Source of the DNA: Mycolicibacterium fortuitum subsp. fortuitum
GTDB taxonomy: Bacteria; Actinomycetota; Actinomycetes; Mycobacteriales; Mycobacteriaceae
DNA: 64,000 nucleotides
Assembly: GCF_022179545.1 (NCBI RefSeq)
Contig: NZ_AP025518.1
Location: 3,596,001 to 3,660,000, forward strand
Direction of reading: 5' to 3'
Shown: positions 38,074-47,484 of the stretch, in pieces
How the letters are laid out: the number at the start of each line of letters is the position of its first letter
Position numbering within the stretch: position 1 is the stretch's first letter
Translations under genes and position numbers: made by a program
The notes under the pieces: model-generated
The model's input: only the letters and a program-made list of their open reading frames with translations
Database searches by the model: none
Told to the model about the DNA's origin: nothing

Positions 38074-38646
38074 ATGAGCTCAGCTAAGTACGCCTGGGGA
38101 GCCGTCCCCGCGCTGGCAGGACTGCTCACCGGCGCACTGTTGATTCCCGCCGCGGCCCACGCCGACCCGGAGACGCCGCCTCAGGTGGAACCGCTGCCCG
38201 ACCAGCAGCTCCACAACGTCACCTACCGCGCCAGGATCGACGGCGTCTCCCGTAACGCCACCATCGCGTACAAGATCGACGACAACAACGTCAACACCGC
38301 CGACCCCTCCATGCTGCCGGGCCGGGTCTTCGAAGCCACCGGGGTGGTCGCCGACCCGCAGACCGCCGGGATGGCTGTGCGCATCGACTGGCCGTACTCG
38401 GCGAACCTGCATTGCGAGATCCTGGTCGACGACCAGATCGTGGCCCAGGCCGACACCTTCGTCGGACCGCGACTCACCCGGCCCAAGGACGATCCAAACT
38501 ACGGCAGCCTGCCCTGCGGCGCGCCGTTGAACACCCCGGTACCAGGCACCATCCCCGACCCCGTCGCGACAGGCACCGATCCCGCGCTTCCGTCGGCCGA
38601 CGCCGCCGTCCCGCTGCCCGCTGAACCTGAGACCCCGGCCGCCTGA
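38074..38646 (+). CDS. Secreted protein of unknown function
   Basis: 190 residues. Signal peptide (hydrophobic stretch AVPALAGLLTGALLIPAAAHA, cleavage after AHA). The mature part has a beta-rich domain of about 110 residues with two Cys (LHCEI, LPCGA) that may pair, followed by a Pro/Ala-rich C-terminal tail of about 35 residues. I do not recognise the family; it resembles small mycobacterial exported proteins. Start ATG 38074, 11 bp after the DUF402 stop, so probably co-transcribed. Convergent with the GntR gene. Confidence 0.78.
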   Translation: MSSAKYAWGAVPALAGLLTGALLIPAAAHADPETPPQVEPLPDQQLHNVTYRARIDGVSRNATIAYKIDDNNVNTADPSMLPGRVFEATGVVADPQTAGMAVRIDWPYSANLHCEILVDDQIVAQADTFVGPRLTRPKDDPNYGSLPCGAPLNTPVPGTIPDPVATGTDPALPSADAAVPLPAEPETPAA

Positions 38647-38649
38647 CAG

Positions 38650-39384
38650 TCAGCGCTTGAGCCAGGACTCGACCGTGCGCCGGGTGTCATCGATGTGGGC
38701 TGCCATCTGGGTGGCGGCCGACTCCGGGTCCCGATTCTCGATCGCTTCGAGGATCGACTCGTGATAATCGTTCGCGTTGGGCTCGAGACGCCCGAAGATC
38801 GCCCCCACCGGTAGCCACATCCTGCGGCGGGCGTCCGCGACCGCTTCCAGGAGCCGGTCGTTCTGCGCTGCCTGGGCGATCCGGAGATGAAACGCCGAGT
38901 CGAGCGTCTGGAACTCTGTGGTGCGCCGGGCCGACGGCTCATCCATCCCGACCTGCAACGCGGATTCCATGCCTTTGAGCAGCTTGCGCAATTCGGTCAC
39001 ATCTGTGGCCCGTCGCCGCTCGGCCGCCAGCCGGGTCGCCCCGGTTTCGACGATGACGCGGTAGTCGAACGCGTCGCGGATCGCCCGCTTGTTGCGGCGT
39101 AGCTCCCGGCGCATCACGGCCGGGTCGTACTGCGGCGCCTGGACGGTGAACCCACCGCCCCGACCGCGGCGCACGGTGATCAGACCCTCCTTCTCCAGGA
39201 CGGCCACGGCCGCGCGCACGGTCGTGCGCGAGACATCGAGCATGTCCGAGAGCTCACGTTCTGTGGGCAATCGATCGCCGGGCCGGAACTGGCCGAGCTC
39301 CAGCGCCCGCCGCATCTGGTCCACCACCAGCTCGTGCGCCGCGATCTGACGTACCGGAACCAACGCCGTCTTGGCTGTTGACAT
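38650..39384 (-). CDS. FadR/GntR-family transcriptional regulator
   Basis: 244 residues from ATG 39384. N-terminal winged helix (LELGQFRPGDRLPTERELSD, VSRTTVRAAVAVLEKEGLI) and a C-terminal helical FCD ligand-binding domain with candidate metal-binding residues (Asp/His in SAFHLRIAQAAQNDRLL, YHESILEAIENRD). Typically binds organic acids or acyl ligands. No neighbouring catabolic operon, so its target is not evident from position. Confidence 0.88.
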   Translation of the reverse strand: MSTAKTALVPVRQIAAHELVVDQMRRALELGQFRPGDRLPTERELSDMLDVSRTTVRAAVAVLEKEGLITVRRGRGGGFTVQAPQYDPAVMRRELRRNKRAIRDAFDYRVIVETGATRLAAERRRATDVTELRKLLKGMESALQVGMDEPSARRTTEFQTLDSAFHLRIAQAAQNDRLLEAVADARRRMWLPVGAIFGRLEPNANDYHESILEAIENRDPESAATQMAAHIDDTRRTVESWLKR

Positions 39385-39486
39385 GCGCCCCCCTTCGGAC
39401 GCTTCGAACGCTACCGCACAGCGGAATCCGGTCCGCACGCGTGACCACTGGATGAGCAGATACGAAACCCGCTGCGGCCCAGTGGC

Positions 39487-40650
39487 CTAGGGCTGCCATC
39501 CCTTCGCGTCGGCCCATTCCCACGCACGTCGGTAGGCATCGAGGAACCACGGCTCTTTGGCCACGGCGTAGTCGGGGGTCGCCATCGCCCTGCGTTTGGC
39601 AGCCAGGTAATCGGCCTGTGCGCCCGGATTGGACCGCAGCCAGTCGACGAACATCAGCGCGAACCGCTGGTTCGGCCTGCCCTCCACCCTCACATGCACG
39701 TTGGTCGGCCGGCCCGGATCAGCCGAGGCATGGAAACGCTTGTGCCACAACGCAGGATCATCATCGTGCGGCGTGTCGGTGGTGATCCCCGGTACCGCCG
39801 GGTAGCCGGCCGTCAGCAGCGCGTCAGCGAGTTCGTCGGCGACATCAAGTGACGCAACGGTCACCTGAACGTCGATGACGTCCTTGGCGTCCATCCCGGG
39901 CACGGCGGTCGAACCGATGTGGTCGATGCGGACCGCACGGTGTCCGCAGGCTGTATTGAGCCGCGCGATGATACGGCGCGCCTGATCCGGCCAGGTCGGG
40001 TCATACGGCACCACAACAGGGACGCGATGAGCCGGCTGACGGATCTTCAGGTTGTGCGCGAAGGGCAGGATCCGCTCGTGCCAGAGCGCGCGAGCCTGTT
40101 CGACGACGGCCCCTGGGCTGCCCGAGTTGTCCAGCCATACGTCGGCGACCGCGCGGCGCTGCTCCTCGGTGGCCTGCGCGGCGATGCGGGCGCGGGCGTC
40201 TTGCTCGGTGAATCCGCGGTATTCGATCAGCCGCTTCACGCGAATCTCCGGGTCGGCGTTGACGATGATGACCAGCGGGAACATCGGCGCCATCTGGGAT
40301 TCGACCAACAGTGGGATGTCCTCGATGATCACCGCATCGTCGTGCGCGGCCGCGATCAGCTCAGACCGGCGGTGCGCCACCAGCGGATGGACGATGCCGT
40401 TCAGGGTGGCGCGCTTCTCGTCGTCGCTGAACGCGACCGCGGCCAGGGCCGGGCGGTTCAGCGCCCCTTCGGGTAGCAGGATCCCGTCACCGAACGCCTC
40501 GACGAGCTTGGCCAGACCTTCGGTTCCCGGTTCGACCACCTCACGCGCGATGACGTCGCCGTCGACGATGATGCCGCCGAGATCGCTGAATGTGGCCGAC
40601 ACTGTTGACTTCCCGGCGCCGATACCGCCGGTTAACCCGATGCGAAGCAC
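39487..40650 (-). CDS. coaE: Dephospho-CoA kinase fused to GrpB/UPF0157 domain
   Basis: 387 residues. N-terminal dephospho-CoA kinase (last step of CoA synthesis) with P-loop GLTGGIGAGKSTVS, then a GrpB-like nucleotidyltransferase-fold domain (about residues 200-387: VPVVVPYDPTWPDQARRI, RIDHIGSTAVPGMDAKDVID). This fusion is normal in mycobacteria (Rv1631); the role of the second domain is uncertain. GTG start, with a weak CAGACT -10-like box 7 nt upstream. Downstream of rpsA on the same strand. Confidence 0.95.
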   Translation of the reverse strand: MLRIGLTGGIGAGKSTVSATFSDLGGIIVDGDVIAREVVEPGTEGLAKLVEAFGDGILLPEGALNRPALAAVAFSDDEKRATLNGIVHPLVAHRRSELIAAAHDDAVIIEDIPLLVESQMAPMFPLVIIVNADPEIRVKRLIEYRGFTEQDARARIAAQATEEQRRAVADVWLDNSGSPGAVVEQARALWHERILPFAHNLKIRQPAHRVPVVVPYDPTWPDQARRIIARLNTACGHRAVRIDHIGSTAVPGMDAKDVIDVQVTVASLDVADELADALLTAGYPAVPGITTDTPHDDDPALWHKRFHASADPGRPTNVHVRVEGRPNQRFALMFVDWLRSNPGAQADYLAAKRRAMATPDYAVAKEPWFLDAYRRAWEWADAKGWQP

Positions 40651-40679
40651 GCCCCACAGTCTGACAGGCCCCCAGAACG

Positions 40680-40715
40680 ACGAACGCCCCGACCCAAAAG
40701 GGCCGGGGCGTTCGT
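40680..40715 (-). terminator. Hairpin after rpsA
   Basis: Stem of about 16 bp with one mismatch and an AAAA/TTTT loop (arms 40680-40695 and 40700-40715), 12 nt after the rpsA stop. Its stem is GC-rich and no long U-run follows on the minus strand, so it is a mycobacterial-type terminator or a processing barrier before coaE. Confidence 0.6.
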
Positions 40716-40726
40716 TGCGGTACTAC

Positions 40727-42166
40727 TTAGGCGTTGCCTGCGAGCTTCTCACGCAGAGCGGCGAGCTGTGCGTCGCTGGCCAGCGTGCCACCAGTGGACT
40801 CCTCGGACCGCGAGGATCCGTTGGACACCGGACGGGCAGCTTCCTCGGCCTCGGCCGCGGCGAACTTCTCCATCTGGGTGGTGTGCATCTTGTGCCGGCG
40901 CTCGGCCTCGGCGTAGCGGGCCTCCCACTCTTCCCGCTGCTTGTCGAAGCCTTCGAGCCATTCGTTGGTCTCGGCGTCGAAGCCCTCGGGGAAGATGTAG
41001 TTGCCCTGCTCGTCGTAGCTGTCGGCCATGCCGTACTTCGAGGGGTCGAACTCCTCGGTGTAGTCCTCGTTGGCCTGCTTGAGGCTCAGCGAGATCCGGC
41101 GACGCTCCAGGTCGATGTCGATGACCTTGACCATCGCGTCGTCGCCGACCTGGACCACCTGGTCCGGGACCTCGACGTGGCGCTCGGACAGCTCCGAGAT
41201 GTGCACCAGACCCTCGATGCCCTCCTCGACGCGGACGAACGCACCGAACGGCACCAGCTTGGTGACCTTGCCCGGCACGATCTGACCGATCGCGTGGGTG
41301 CGGGCGAAGTGGCGCCACGGGTCTTCCTGAGTCGCCTTGAGCGACAGCGAAACCCGCTCGCGATCCATGTCGACGTCGAGCACCTCGACGGTGACCTCGT
41401 CGCCCACCTGAACCACCTCGGACGGGTGATCGATGTGCTTCCAGGACAGCTCGGACACGTGGACCAGGCCGTCGACACCGCCGAGATCGACGAAGGCGCC
41501 GAAGTTGACGATCGAGGAGACGACACCCTTGCGGATGGCACCCTTCTGCAGCTGGTTGAGGAACTCGCTGCGCACCTCGGACTGGGTCTGCTCCAGCCAG
41601 GCGCGGCGGCTCAGCACCACGTTGTTGCGGTTCTTGTCCAGCTCGATGATCTTGGCCTCGATCTCCTTGCCGATGTACGGCTGCAGATCGCGGACACGAC
41701 GCATCTCGACCAGCGATGCGGGCAGGAAGCCACGCAGACCGATGTCGAGGATCAGGCCGCCCTTGACGACCTCGATGACGGTGCCCTTGACGGCCTCGTC
41801 CTTTTCCTTGAGCTCCTCGATGGTGCCCCAGGCACGCTCGTACTGAGCGCGCTTCTTGGACAGGATCAGGCGGCCTTCCTTGTCCTCCTTGGTGAGAACG
41901 AGGGCCTCGACCTCATCGCCCACGGAAACGACCTCGTTGGGGTCGACATCGTGCTTGATGGAGAGTTCGCGGGAAGGAATGACACCTTCGGTCTTGTAAC
42001 CGATATCGAGCAGGACCTCGTCACGGTCAACCTTGACGATGGTTCCCTCGACGATGTCGCCATCGTTGAAGTATTTGATGGTTTTGTCGATGGCGGCGAG
42101 AAAGTCCTCAGCCGAGCCGATGTCGTTGACGGCTACTTGCGGCGAGGTGACGGAGGGACTTGGCAT
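40727..42166 (-). CDS. rpsA: 30S ribosomal protein S1
   Basis: 479 residues. Four S1 RNA-binding repeats (for example GDIVEGTIVKVDRDEVLLDI, GAIRKGVVSSIVNFGAFVDL, GQIVPGKVTKLVPFGAFVRV) and an acidic disordered C-terminal tail. Helps load structured mRNA and participates in trans-translation. ATG 42166 (MPSPSVTS) is chosen; the frame extends 13 codons further but without conserved sequence. M. tuberculosis RpsA (Rv1630) is 481 residues. Confidence 0.97.
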   Translation of the reverse strand: MPSPSVTSPQVAVNDIGSAEDFLAAIDKTIKYFNDGDIVEGTIVKVDRDEVLLDIGYKTEGVIPSRELSIKHDVDPNEVVSVGDEVEALVLTKEDKEGRLILSKKRAQYERAWGTIEELKEKDEAVKGTVIEVVKGGLILDIGLRGFLPASLVEMRRVRDLQPYIGKEIEAKIIELDKNRNNVVLSRRAWLEQTQSEVRSEFLNQLQKGAIRKGVVSSIVNFGAFVDLGGVDGLVHVSELSWKHIDHPSEVVQVGDEVTVEVLDVDMDRERVSLSLKATQEDPWRHFARTHAIGQIVPGKVTKLVPFGAFVRVEEGIEGLVHISELSERHVEVPDQVVQVGDDAMVKVIDIDLERRRISLSLKQANEDYTEEFDPSKYGMADSYDEQGNYIFPEGFDAETNEWLEGFDKQREEWEARYAEAERRHKMHTTQMEKFAAAEAEEAARPVSNGSSRSEESTGGTLASDAQLAALREKLAGNA

Positions 42167-42381
42167 GTGGTGGGTTGCTCCGGACAGGTTTACTCGTAGG
42201 GACATTTGTGTTGCATGTATTGCGTTCGTGCAGATCCGTGCCGGCGACCAGAAGATGTCCAGCGGTACGCACAGATACGTAACGAGGGTACTCGACCAGG
42301 CACACGCAGGACAAACCGGCTCCCCCGACGGTCCTCCGCAGCATCCCCGGATTTGTGTCCGGCACCCCCTCCACCCCCCGC

Positions 42382-42387
42382 TACGCT
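42382..42387 (+). promoter_or_regulatory. -10 box (TACGCT) of the PrsW-family gene
   Basis: TACGCT ends 6 nt before GTG 42394, the leaderless pattern, and decides the start. Confidence 0.5.
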
Positions 42388-42393
42388 TCTGCC

Positions 42394-43578
42394 GTGGCGT
42401 ACTCCCCGATCCCCGGCCCCGGCCATCGGCCGTGGTTTCCGATCACCGCACCGATGCCCAGGCCGGTACGAAAGGTCGGGGCCCCGCTGGCCGCGATCAT
42501 TGCCTGCGGAGTCGTCATCGGCGCGCTGGTGCTGCTGTTCACCGCGCTGAATCCGGCCGGCGCAATCATCGGGTTCACCCTGTCCAGCATCGTGATGACC
42601 GGAGCGGTGTTCGCCTACCTGTGGCTGGACCGCTGGGAGCCGGAGCCGCCCCGCCTTTTGCTGCTGGCGTTCGGCTGGGGTGCGGCGGTCGCGGTCGTGC
42701 TCTCGCTGATCCTGGGCCTGTTCGCCGACGCGCTGCTGGCCACACCCGGCGTCGACTCATCGCACAGTTTCGCCTCCGTGGCGATCCGGGCACCGTTCAT
42801 CGAAGAGGCCGCCAAGGGATTGTTTCTGCTGGTCATGATGACGGGCAGGCGCCGCAACGAACTCAACTCGCTGACCGATTGCCTGGTCTACGCGGGCCTG
42901 GTCGGTCTCGGGTTCGCCTGGCTGGAAGACATCATGTACATCTCCAGCGCGGACACGTTGGGCGGATCCCTGCTCACCGCGGCGCTGCGACTGATCATGG
43001 CACCGTTCGCCCATTCCCTGTTCACCACGATGACCGCGATCGGGGTGTACTTCGCGCTACAACAACGCAGCGGGGTCGCCAAGGCGCTGTGCATCCTCGT
43101 CGGCTATCTCGGCGCGGTGCTCATGCACGGACTGTGGAACGGCTCGTCGCTGCTCGGCACCGGAACCTACTTCATCGTCTACATCGTCTGGATGGTGCCG
43201 ATCTTCATCACCATGATCGTGGTCGCCGTCATCAGCCGTCGCCGCGAACAGCGCGTGGTGGCCGCCAAACTGCCCGGAATGGTCGCCGCCGGGCTCATCA
43301 CCCATAACGAGGCCACGTGGCTCGGGTCGTTGAAGACCCGGCACGGGGCCGTCCAGCAGGCCACGATGGCCGGCGGGCGGCCCGCGGGCAAGGCCGTCGC
43401 CGCGTTCGCCGCCGCGGTGGTGGAACTGGCCTTCGTCCGCGACCGCATCGACCGTGGCTTCGGCGACGCGCAGGTGTACGCGCTACAGCAGGAAGAGGTG
43501 TACTCGGTGGCCGCCGCCCGCTCGGCCGCACCGATCCTGCAGTGGCTCGCCAACTACCAGGCACCCGTGCGCTACTGA
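42394..43578 (+). CDS. PrsW-family intramembrane metalloprotease
   Basis: 394 residues with about eight helices. PrsW motifs are visible: EE in APFIEEAAKGLFLLV, a second acidic motif WLEDIMYISS, and His residues in APFAHSLFTTMTAIGV and VLMHGLWNGSS. These residues form the metalloprotease active site in the CAAX/PrsW clan. PrsW of Bacillus cleaves an anti-sigma factor; the target here is unknown. The C-terminal ~90 residues form a cytosolic helical tail. Divergent from rpsA and convergent with polA. Confidence 0.87.
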   Translation: MAYSPIPGPGHRPWFPITAPMPRPVRKVGAPLAAIIACGVVIGALVLLFTALNPAGAIIGFTLSSIVMTGAVFAYLWLDRWEPEPPRLLLLAFGWGAAVAVVLSLILGLFADALLATPGVDSSHSFASVAIRAPFIEEAAKGLFLLVMMTGRRRNELNSLTDCLVYAGLVGLGFAWLEDIMYISSADTLGGSLLTAALRLIMAPFAHSLFTTMTAIGVYFALQQRSGVAKALCILVGYLGAVLMHGLWNGSSLLGTGTYFIVYIVWMVPIFITMIVVAVISRRREQRVVAAKLPGMVAAGLITHNEATWLGSLKTRHGAVQQATMAGGRPAGKAVAAFAAAVVELAFVRDRIDRGFGDAQVYALQQEEVYSVAAARSAAPILQWLANYQAPVRY

Positions 43579-43616
43579 GCGGCCGCGGCTAATGCGCCAC
43601 CCCAGCCGATGCGCGG

Positions 43617-46343
43617 CTAGTGAGCCGCGGCGTCCCAGCTGCGCCCGTATCCCACCGACACCTCCAGCGGCACGTCCAACGGATACGCGTTGCCCATGTG
43701 CTCACGCACCAACGCCTCGAGGGTGTCCCGCTCCCCCTCTGCCACCTCGAAGAGCAGTTCGTCATGCACCTGCAGCAACATGCGTGACTTGAGCCCCGCA
43801 GCCTTGATGGCCTCGTCGACGTTGATCATCGCCACCTTGATGATGTCGGCGGCACTGCCCTGGATGGGTGCGTTGAGTGCGGCCCGCTCGGCAGCCTCGC
43901 GCACGTTGCGGTTGCTGCTGTCGAGTTCGGGCAGGTAACGCCTGCGGCCGAACACCGTCGAGGTGTAGCCGTCCTTGCGGGCCTGATCGACGACGTCGCG
44001 CAGGTAGTCGCGGATACCGCCGAAGCGCGCGAAGTACTGCTCCATCTGGATCTTGGCTTCCTCGGTGGAGATCTTGAGCTGGCTGGCCAACCCGTACGCG
44101 CTCAACCCGTACGCCAAGCCGTAGGACATCGCCTTGACCCGGCGACGCAGCTCCGGGGTGACCTCGTCGATCGGTACGTCGAAGGCCCGCGACGCGACGA
44201 ACGAATGAAGGTCCTCGCCGGTGTTGAACGCCTCGATCAGGCCTTCGTCGCGGGACAGGTGCGCCATGATCCGCATCTCGATCTGGCTGTAGTCGGCGGT
44301 CATCAGCTCGGAATAGCCGTCGCCGACCACGAAGCCGTCCCGGATGCGTCGACCCGCCTCGGTGCGGATCGGGATGTTCTGCAGGTTGGGCTCGGTGGAA
44401 GACAGCCGCCCGGTGGCGGCGATGGTCTGGTTGAACGTGGTGTGGATCCGGCCGTCGGCGGCCACCGCCGCCAGCAGCCCGTCCACCGTGACCTTCAAGC
44501 GGGTGGCGTCCCGGTGTGCGAGCAGGTGCTGCAGGAACGGGTGCCCGGTCTTGTCGAACAGTGACTGCAGCGCGTCCGCGTCGGTGGTGTACCCGGTCTT
44601 GGTGCGCTTGGTCTTGGGCATCTCCAGTTCGTCGAACAGCACGACCTGAAGCTGCTTCGGTGAGCCGAGATTGATCTGCTTGCCGATCACCGCGTACGCG
44701 GCCTCGGCGGCGTCACGGATCTGATCGGCGAACTCGCTCTGCAGCTCCTTGAGGTGGTCACTGTCGACGGCGATGCCGGTGTGCTCCATCTGCGCGAGCA
44801 CCCGCTGCACCGGCAGCTCCATACGGCCCAGAAGTGAGGACGAGTCGATCTTGGCCAGTTCCTCGTCGAGCGCGTCGGCGAGGTCCAGCACCGCACAGGC
44901 CCGCAGGATCACGGTCTGCACCGCCTGCTCGTCAACCCCGTCCGAATCATCGAGGAGCGAAAGCTGTTGCTGTTCCGGGCTTTCGGCGCGCAGTTCCCGC
45001 TTCAGGTACCGCACGGACAGATCATCGAGGGCGAAGCTGCGCTGCCCCGGCCGCACCAGGTACGCCGCCAGTGCCGTGTCAGAGGTGACGCCGCGCAGCG
45101 TCCAGCCACGGCCGGCCAGATCGTGCATGGCGAGCTTGGCCTCATGCAGCGCCTTGGGCGGCCCCGGATCGGCAAGCCAGGACGCCAATGCCTCCTCGTC
45201 CTCAGCGGTCAGGGCGGAGGTGTCGATGTAGCGGCCGTCACCGTCGGCCGAGACGATGGCCAGCGCGGTGGCATCGGCGTCATAGGCCAGGTGGGTTCCG
45301 ACGACCGCCATCCCGAACCTGTTGCCCAGGCTGTGTTCGGAAAGCCACGCGGCCAGCTCGCCCGGTTCCAATGCGCGCCCGCGGACATCGAACCCATGCT
45401 CGGCCTCCGGCTCGGCGGCCACCAGGGTGTCGAACAGCCGATCCCGCAGCACCCGGAACTCCAGGTCGTCGAACAGCCGGTGGATCTGGTCGCGGTCCCA
45501 GGGCAGCAGCCGCAAGGTGTCCGGGGTCTGGGCCAGTGGCACGTCCTTGACCAGCTCGGTCAGCTCACGGTTGAGCACGACGCTGGACAGATTGGACCGC
45601 AGCGACTCGCCGACCTTGCCCTTGACCTTGTCGACGTTGTCGACCAGGCCCTGCAATGATCCGTACTCGACGATCCATTTGGTGGCGGTCTTCTCCCCCA
45701 CACCTGGAATGCCTGGCAGGTTGTCGCTCGGGTCGCCGCGCAGCGCCGCGAAGTCGGGGTACTGCGCGGGCGTCAGACCGTACTTCTCGGCGACCGCTTC
45801 CGGGGTGAACCGGGTCAGCTCGCTGACCCCCTTGCGCGGGTAGAGCACGGTCACGTCGTCACTGACCAACTGCAACGAGTCACGGTCACCGGTGACCACC
45901 AGGACGCGGTAGCCGGCATCCTCACCCTGGGTGGCCAGGGTGGCGATGATGTCGTCGGCCTCGAAGCCGGGCTCGGCCAACACCGTGATGCCCAGTGCGC
46001 CGAGCACCTCCTTGGTGATGTCGATCTGGCCGCGGAACTCGTCAGGAGTCGCCGAGCGCCCCTCCTTGTACTCCGGGTACTTTTCCTTGCGGAACGTCTG
46101 CCTGGACACATCGAAGGCCGCGGCGACGTGGCTGGGCTGCTCGTCACGCAAAAGGTTGATCAGCATCGCGGTGAAGCCGTAGACCGCATTGGTGGTCAGG
46201 CCGCCCTGCGTCTTGAAGTTCTCCGCAGGCAGCGCATAAAACGCCCGGAAAGCCAGGGAATTGCCGTCGAGCAGCATCAGCGTGGGCTTGTCGTCGGCGG
46301 TGGGTTTCTGCGCGTTCGTCGTCTCGGTCTTCGCGGGGCTCAC
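43617..46343 (-). CDS. polA: DNA polymerase I
   Basis: 908 residues. N-terminal 5'-3' exonuclease (LMLLDGNSLAFRAFYAL, GDPSDNLPGIPGVGEKTATK), then a degenerate 3'-5' exonuclease domain without the usual DxE metal ligands, as in other mycobacterial PolA, then the polymerase domain with motif A DYSQIEMRIMAHLSRDEGL, O-helix RRVKAMSYGLAYGLSAYGL and motif C LLQVHDELLFEV. GTG 46343 is chosen: TAGAGT ends 7 nt before it, and the open frame upstream is non-coding. Rv1629 equivalent. Confidence 0.97.
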   Translation of the reverse strand: MSPAKTETTNAQKPTADDKPTLMLLDGNSLAFRAFYALPAENFKTQGGLTTNAVYGFTAMLINLLRDEQPSHVAAAFDVSRQTFRKEKYPEYKEGRSATPDEFRGQIDITKEVLGALGITVLAEPGFEADDIIATLATQGEDAGYRVLVVTGDRDSLQLVSDDVTVLYPRKGVSELTRFTPEAVAEKYGLTPAQYPDFAALRGDPSDNLPGIPGVGEKTATKWIVEYGSLQGLVDNVDKVKGKVGESLRSNLSSVVLNRELTELVKDVPLAQTPDTLRLLPWDRDQIHRLFDDLEFRVLRDRLFDTLVAAEPEAEHGFDVRGRALEPGELAAWLSEHSLGNRFGMAVVGTHLAYDADATALAIVSADGDGRYIDTSALTAEDEEALASWLADPGPPKALHEAKLAMHDLAGRGWTLRGVTSDTALAAYLVRPGQRSFALDDLSVRYLKRELRAESPEQQQLSLLDDSDGVDEQAVQTVILRACAVLDLADALDEELAKIDSSSLLGRMELPVQRVLAQMEHTGIAVDSDHLKELQSEFADQIRDAAEAAYAVIGKQINLGSPKQLQVVLFDELEMPKTKRTKTGYTTDADALQSLFDKTGHPFLQHLLAHRDATRLKVTVDGLLAAVAADGRIHTTFNQTIAATGRLSSTEPNLQNIPIRTEAGRRIRDGFVVGDGYSELMTADYSQIEMRIMAHLSRDEGLIEAFNTGEDLHSFVASRAFDVPIDEVTPELRRRVKAMSYGLAYGLSAYGLASQLKISTEEAKIQMEQYFARFGGIRDYLRDVVDQARKDGYTSTVFGRRRYLPELDSSNRNVREAAERAALNAPIQGSAADIIKVAMINVDEAIKAAGLKSRMLLQVHDELLFEVAEGERDTLEALVREHMGNAYPLDVPLEVSVGYGRSWDAAAH

Positions 46344-46350
46344 GGCCCTC

Positions 46351-46356
46351 ACTCTA
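46351..46356 (-). promoter_or_regulatory. -10 box (TAGAGT) of polA
   Basis: TAGAGT on the minus strand ends 7 nt before GTG 46343; supports a leaderless polA transcript and the chosen start. Confidence 0.55.
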
Positions 46357-46776
46357 TGCGGGGCCACCGACGCACAAGACGGCGACGAGCCATCTCGATC
46401 AGGTGGTTGGCGACAACCAACCACGTGGCGATCACTGCCACATGAGCGACCGGGAACCCCGCCACGTAGATGTTCTGAACTCTCATCAGCGTAGGGCGAC
46501 CAATCGAGCACTACCTCAACGATCCGCCTTCCAATCAACGTCGCCCGTCGGACACGCCACTTGCGAGATGCCAACGGCTTCAACGTGACAAGCCGTCGAC
46601 TCAGCGCTCCCTGATCCGAGCAGAAGTCTGCAAGCTGAACCGAAACCTCCTGTTACCCGTGGCCTCCACGGACGGGCGACGACCGGATACCGCAACTCGG
46701 CTCTCTAACACAACTACGGCCAAAATTGCTGCGCAGCTTGCTGTCAATCGACTGTTAGCCTGATGTCGCCTGCCTG

Positions 46777-46839
46777 AGATCAGGGGCCGATGAAGGTACT
46801 GCTTCGCATCAATCAGTACCCGTCGGGATCAGGGGCCGA
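46777..46839. repeat. Direct repeat of 13 bp
   Basis: GATCAGGGGCCGA at 46777-46789 and 46827-46839, 50 bp apart, immediately ahead of the hydrophobic-protein gene. May be a regulatory pair or the trace of a duplication at an insertion junction. Confidence 0.5.
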
Positions 46840-46887
46840 CGCAAGGGGGATCAAGACCGATGGACTATCCGGTGCCATCGAATCGCG

Positions 46888-47484
46888 GTGCGAGTGCTGC
46901 AAATGGGCACGGGAGAACGGCGAGTCACATACCGGTCGATACCCAGCCTGACCGTCGCGCTCAGCGCAAGTGGGAACCGCCGCCGGGTGAGATACATGCG
47001 CAATCGGCCCCAGACCAGCAGTTCAAGAAACACCCCGCTCCTAGCCCAACGCGAGAACGAGTCGACGGTCCACCGGTTCGCCGTAACGTCGACGTTCCGG
47101 ACGCTGTTGGCGAGAGCGGGTCGGATCGGACTCAAGGTCGGCGGGGCCCTCGCGGCGGCTGGCGTTGTCTATGACATCGCCAATGGCAAAGACGTTGACC
47201 AGGCCATCGTGTCCGGCGCTGCCGGCTTCGGCGCTTCAGTCCTGGCGGGGGCCGGCGCTGGTGCCCTGATCGGCAGCGCGATTCCCATTCCTGGAGTCGG
47301 AACAATAGGCGGCGCTCTGGTCGGTGCAACGGTCGGGATTTTCACCTCCGGCGCCGTCGATTCCCTCTATCAGAACGGCATCGGCAGCCTCGGCGACGCC
47401 ATCACCGATGGGGCAACCGCGGTTGCCGACACCGGGAAGGCCATTGGTGGATTTGCCAAAGGGGCGTGGGATGCAATCTTCTGA
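46888..47484 (+). CDS. Glycine-rich hydrophobic protein, possible toxin C-terminus
   Basis: 198 residues as read from GTG 46888, which has no ribosome site. Residues about 75-165 form a Gly/Ala-rich hydrophobic region (AGRIGLKVGGALAAAGVVYD, GAGAGALIGSAIPIPGVGTI, GGALVGATVGIFTSGAVDSL) like the membrane-active regions at the C-terminus of some secreted actinobacterial toxins. No WXG or other secretion domain is present. A second frame (46860-47174) starts at ATG 46860 with AGGGGG upstream and encodes a hydrophilic linker-like sequence; a single frameshift would join it to the hydrophobic region. The stop overlaps the next gene by 14 bp. GC content is lower than in neighbours. Toxin function is an inference. 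Confidence 0.6.
   Translation: MRVLQMGTGERRVTYRSIPSLTVALSASGNRRRVRYMRNRPQTSSSRNTPLLAQRENESTVHRFAVTSTFRTLLARAGRIGLKVGGALAAAGVVYDIANGKDVDQAIVSGAAGFGASVLAGAGAGALIGSAIPIPGVGTIGGALVGATVGIFTSGAVDSLYQNGIGSLGDAITDGATAVADTGKAIGGFAKGAWDAIF

Larger units (their letters stand above)
46344..46859. other. Intergenic region between polA and the hydrophobic-protein gene
   Basis: About 515 bp, noticeably less GC-rich than its surroundings, with no gene I can support. It holds the polA -10 box, a TAGCCT at 46755-46760 that could serve the genes downstream, and the direct repeat pair listed below. The N-terminal coding part of a larger ancestral protein could once have been here, but no remnant is readable. 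Confidence 0.5.

Noticed and set aside
40052..42199. A 715-codon open frame on the plus strand opposite rpsA and coaE
   Set aside because: It is the reverse complement of strongly conserved ribosomal and coaE coding sequence; long antisense frames are common at high GC.
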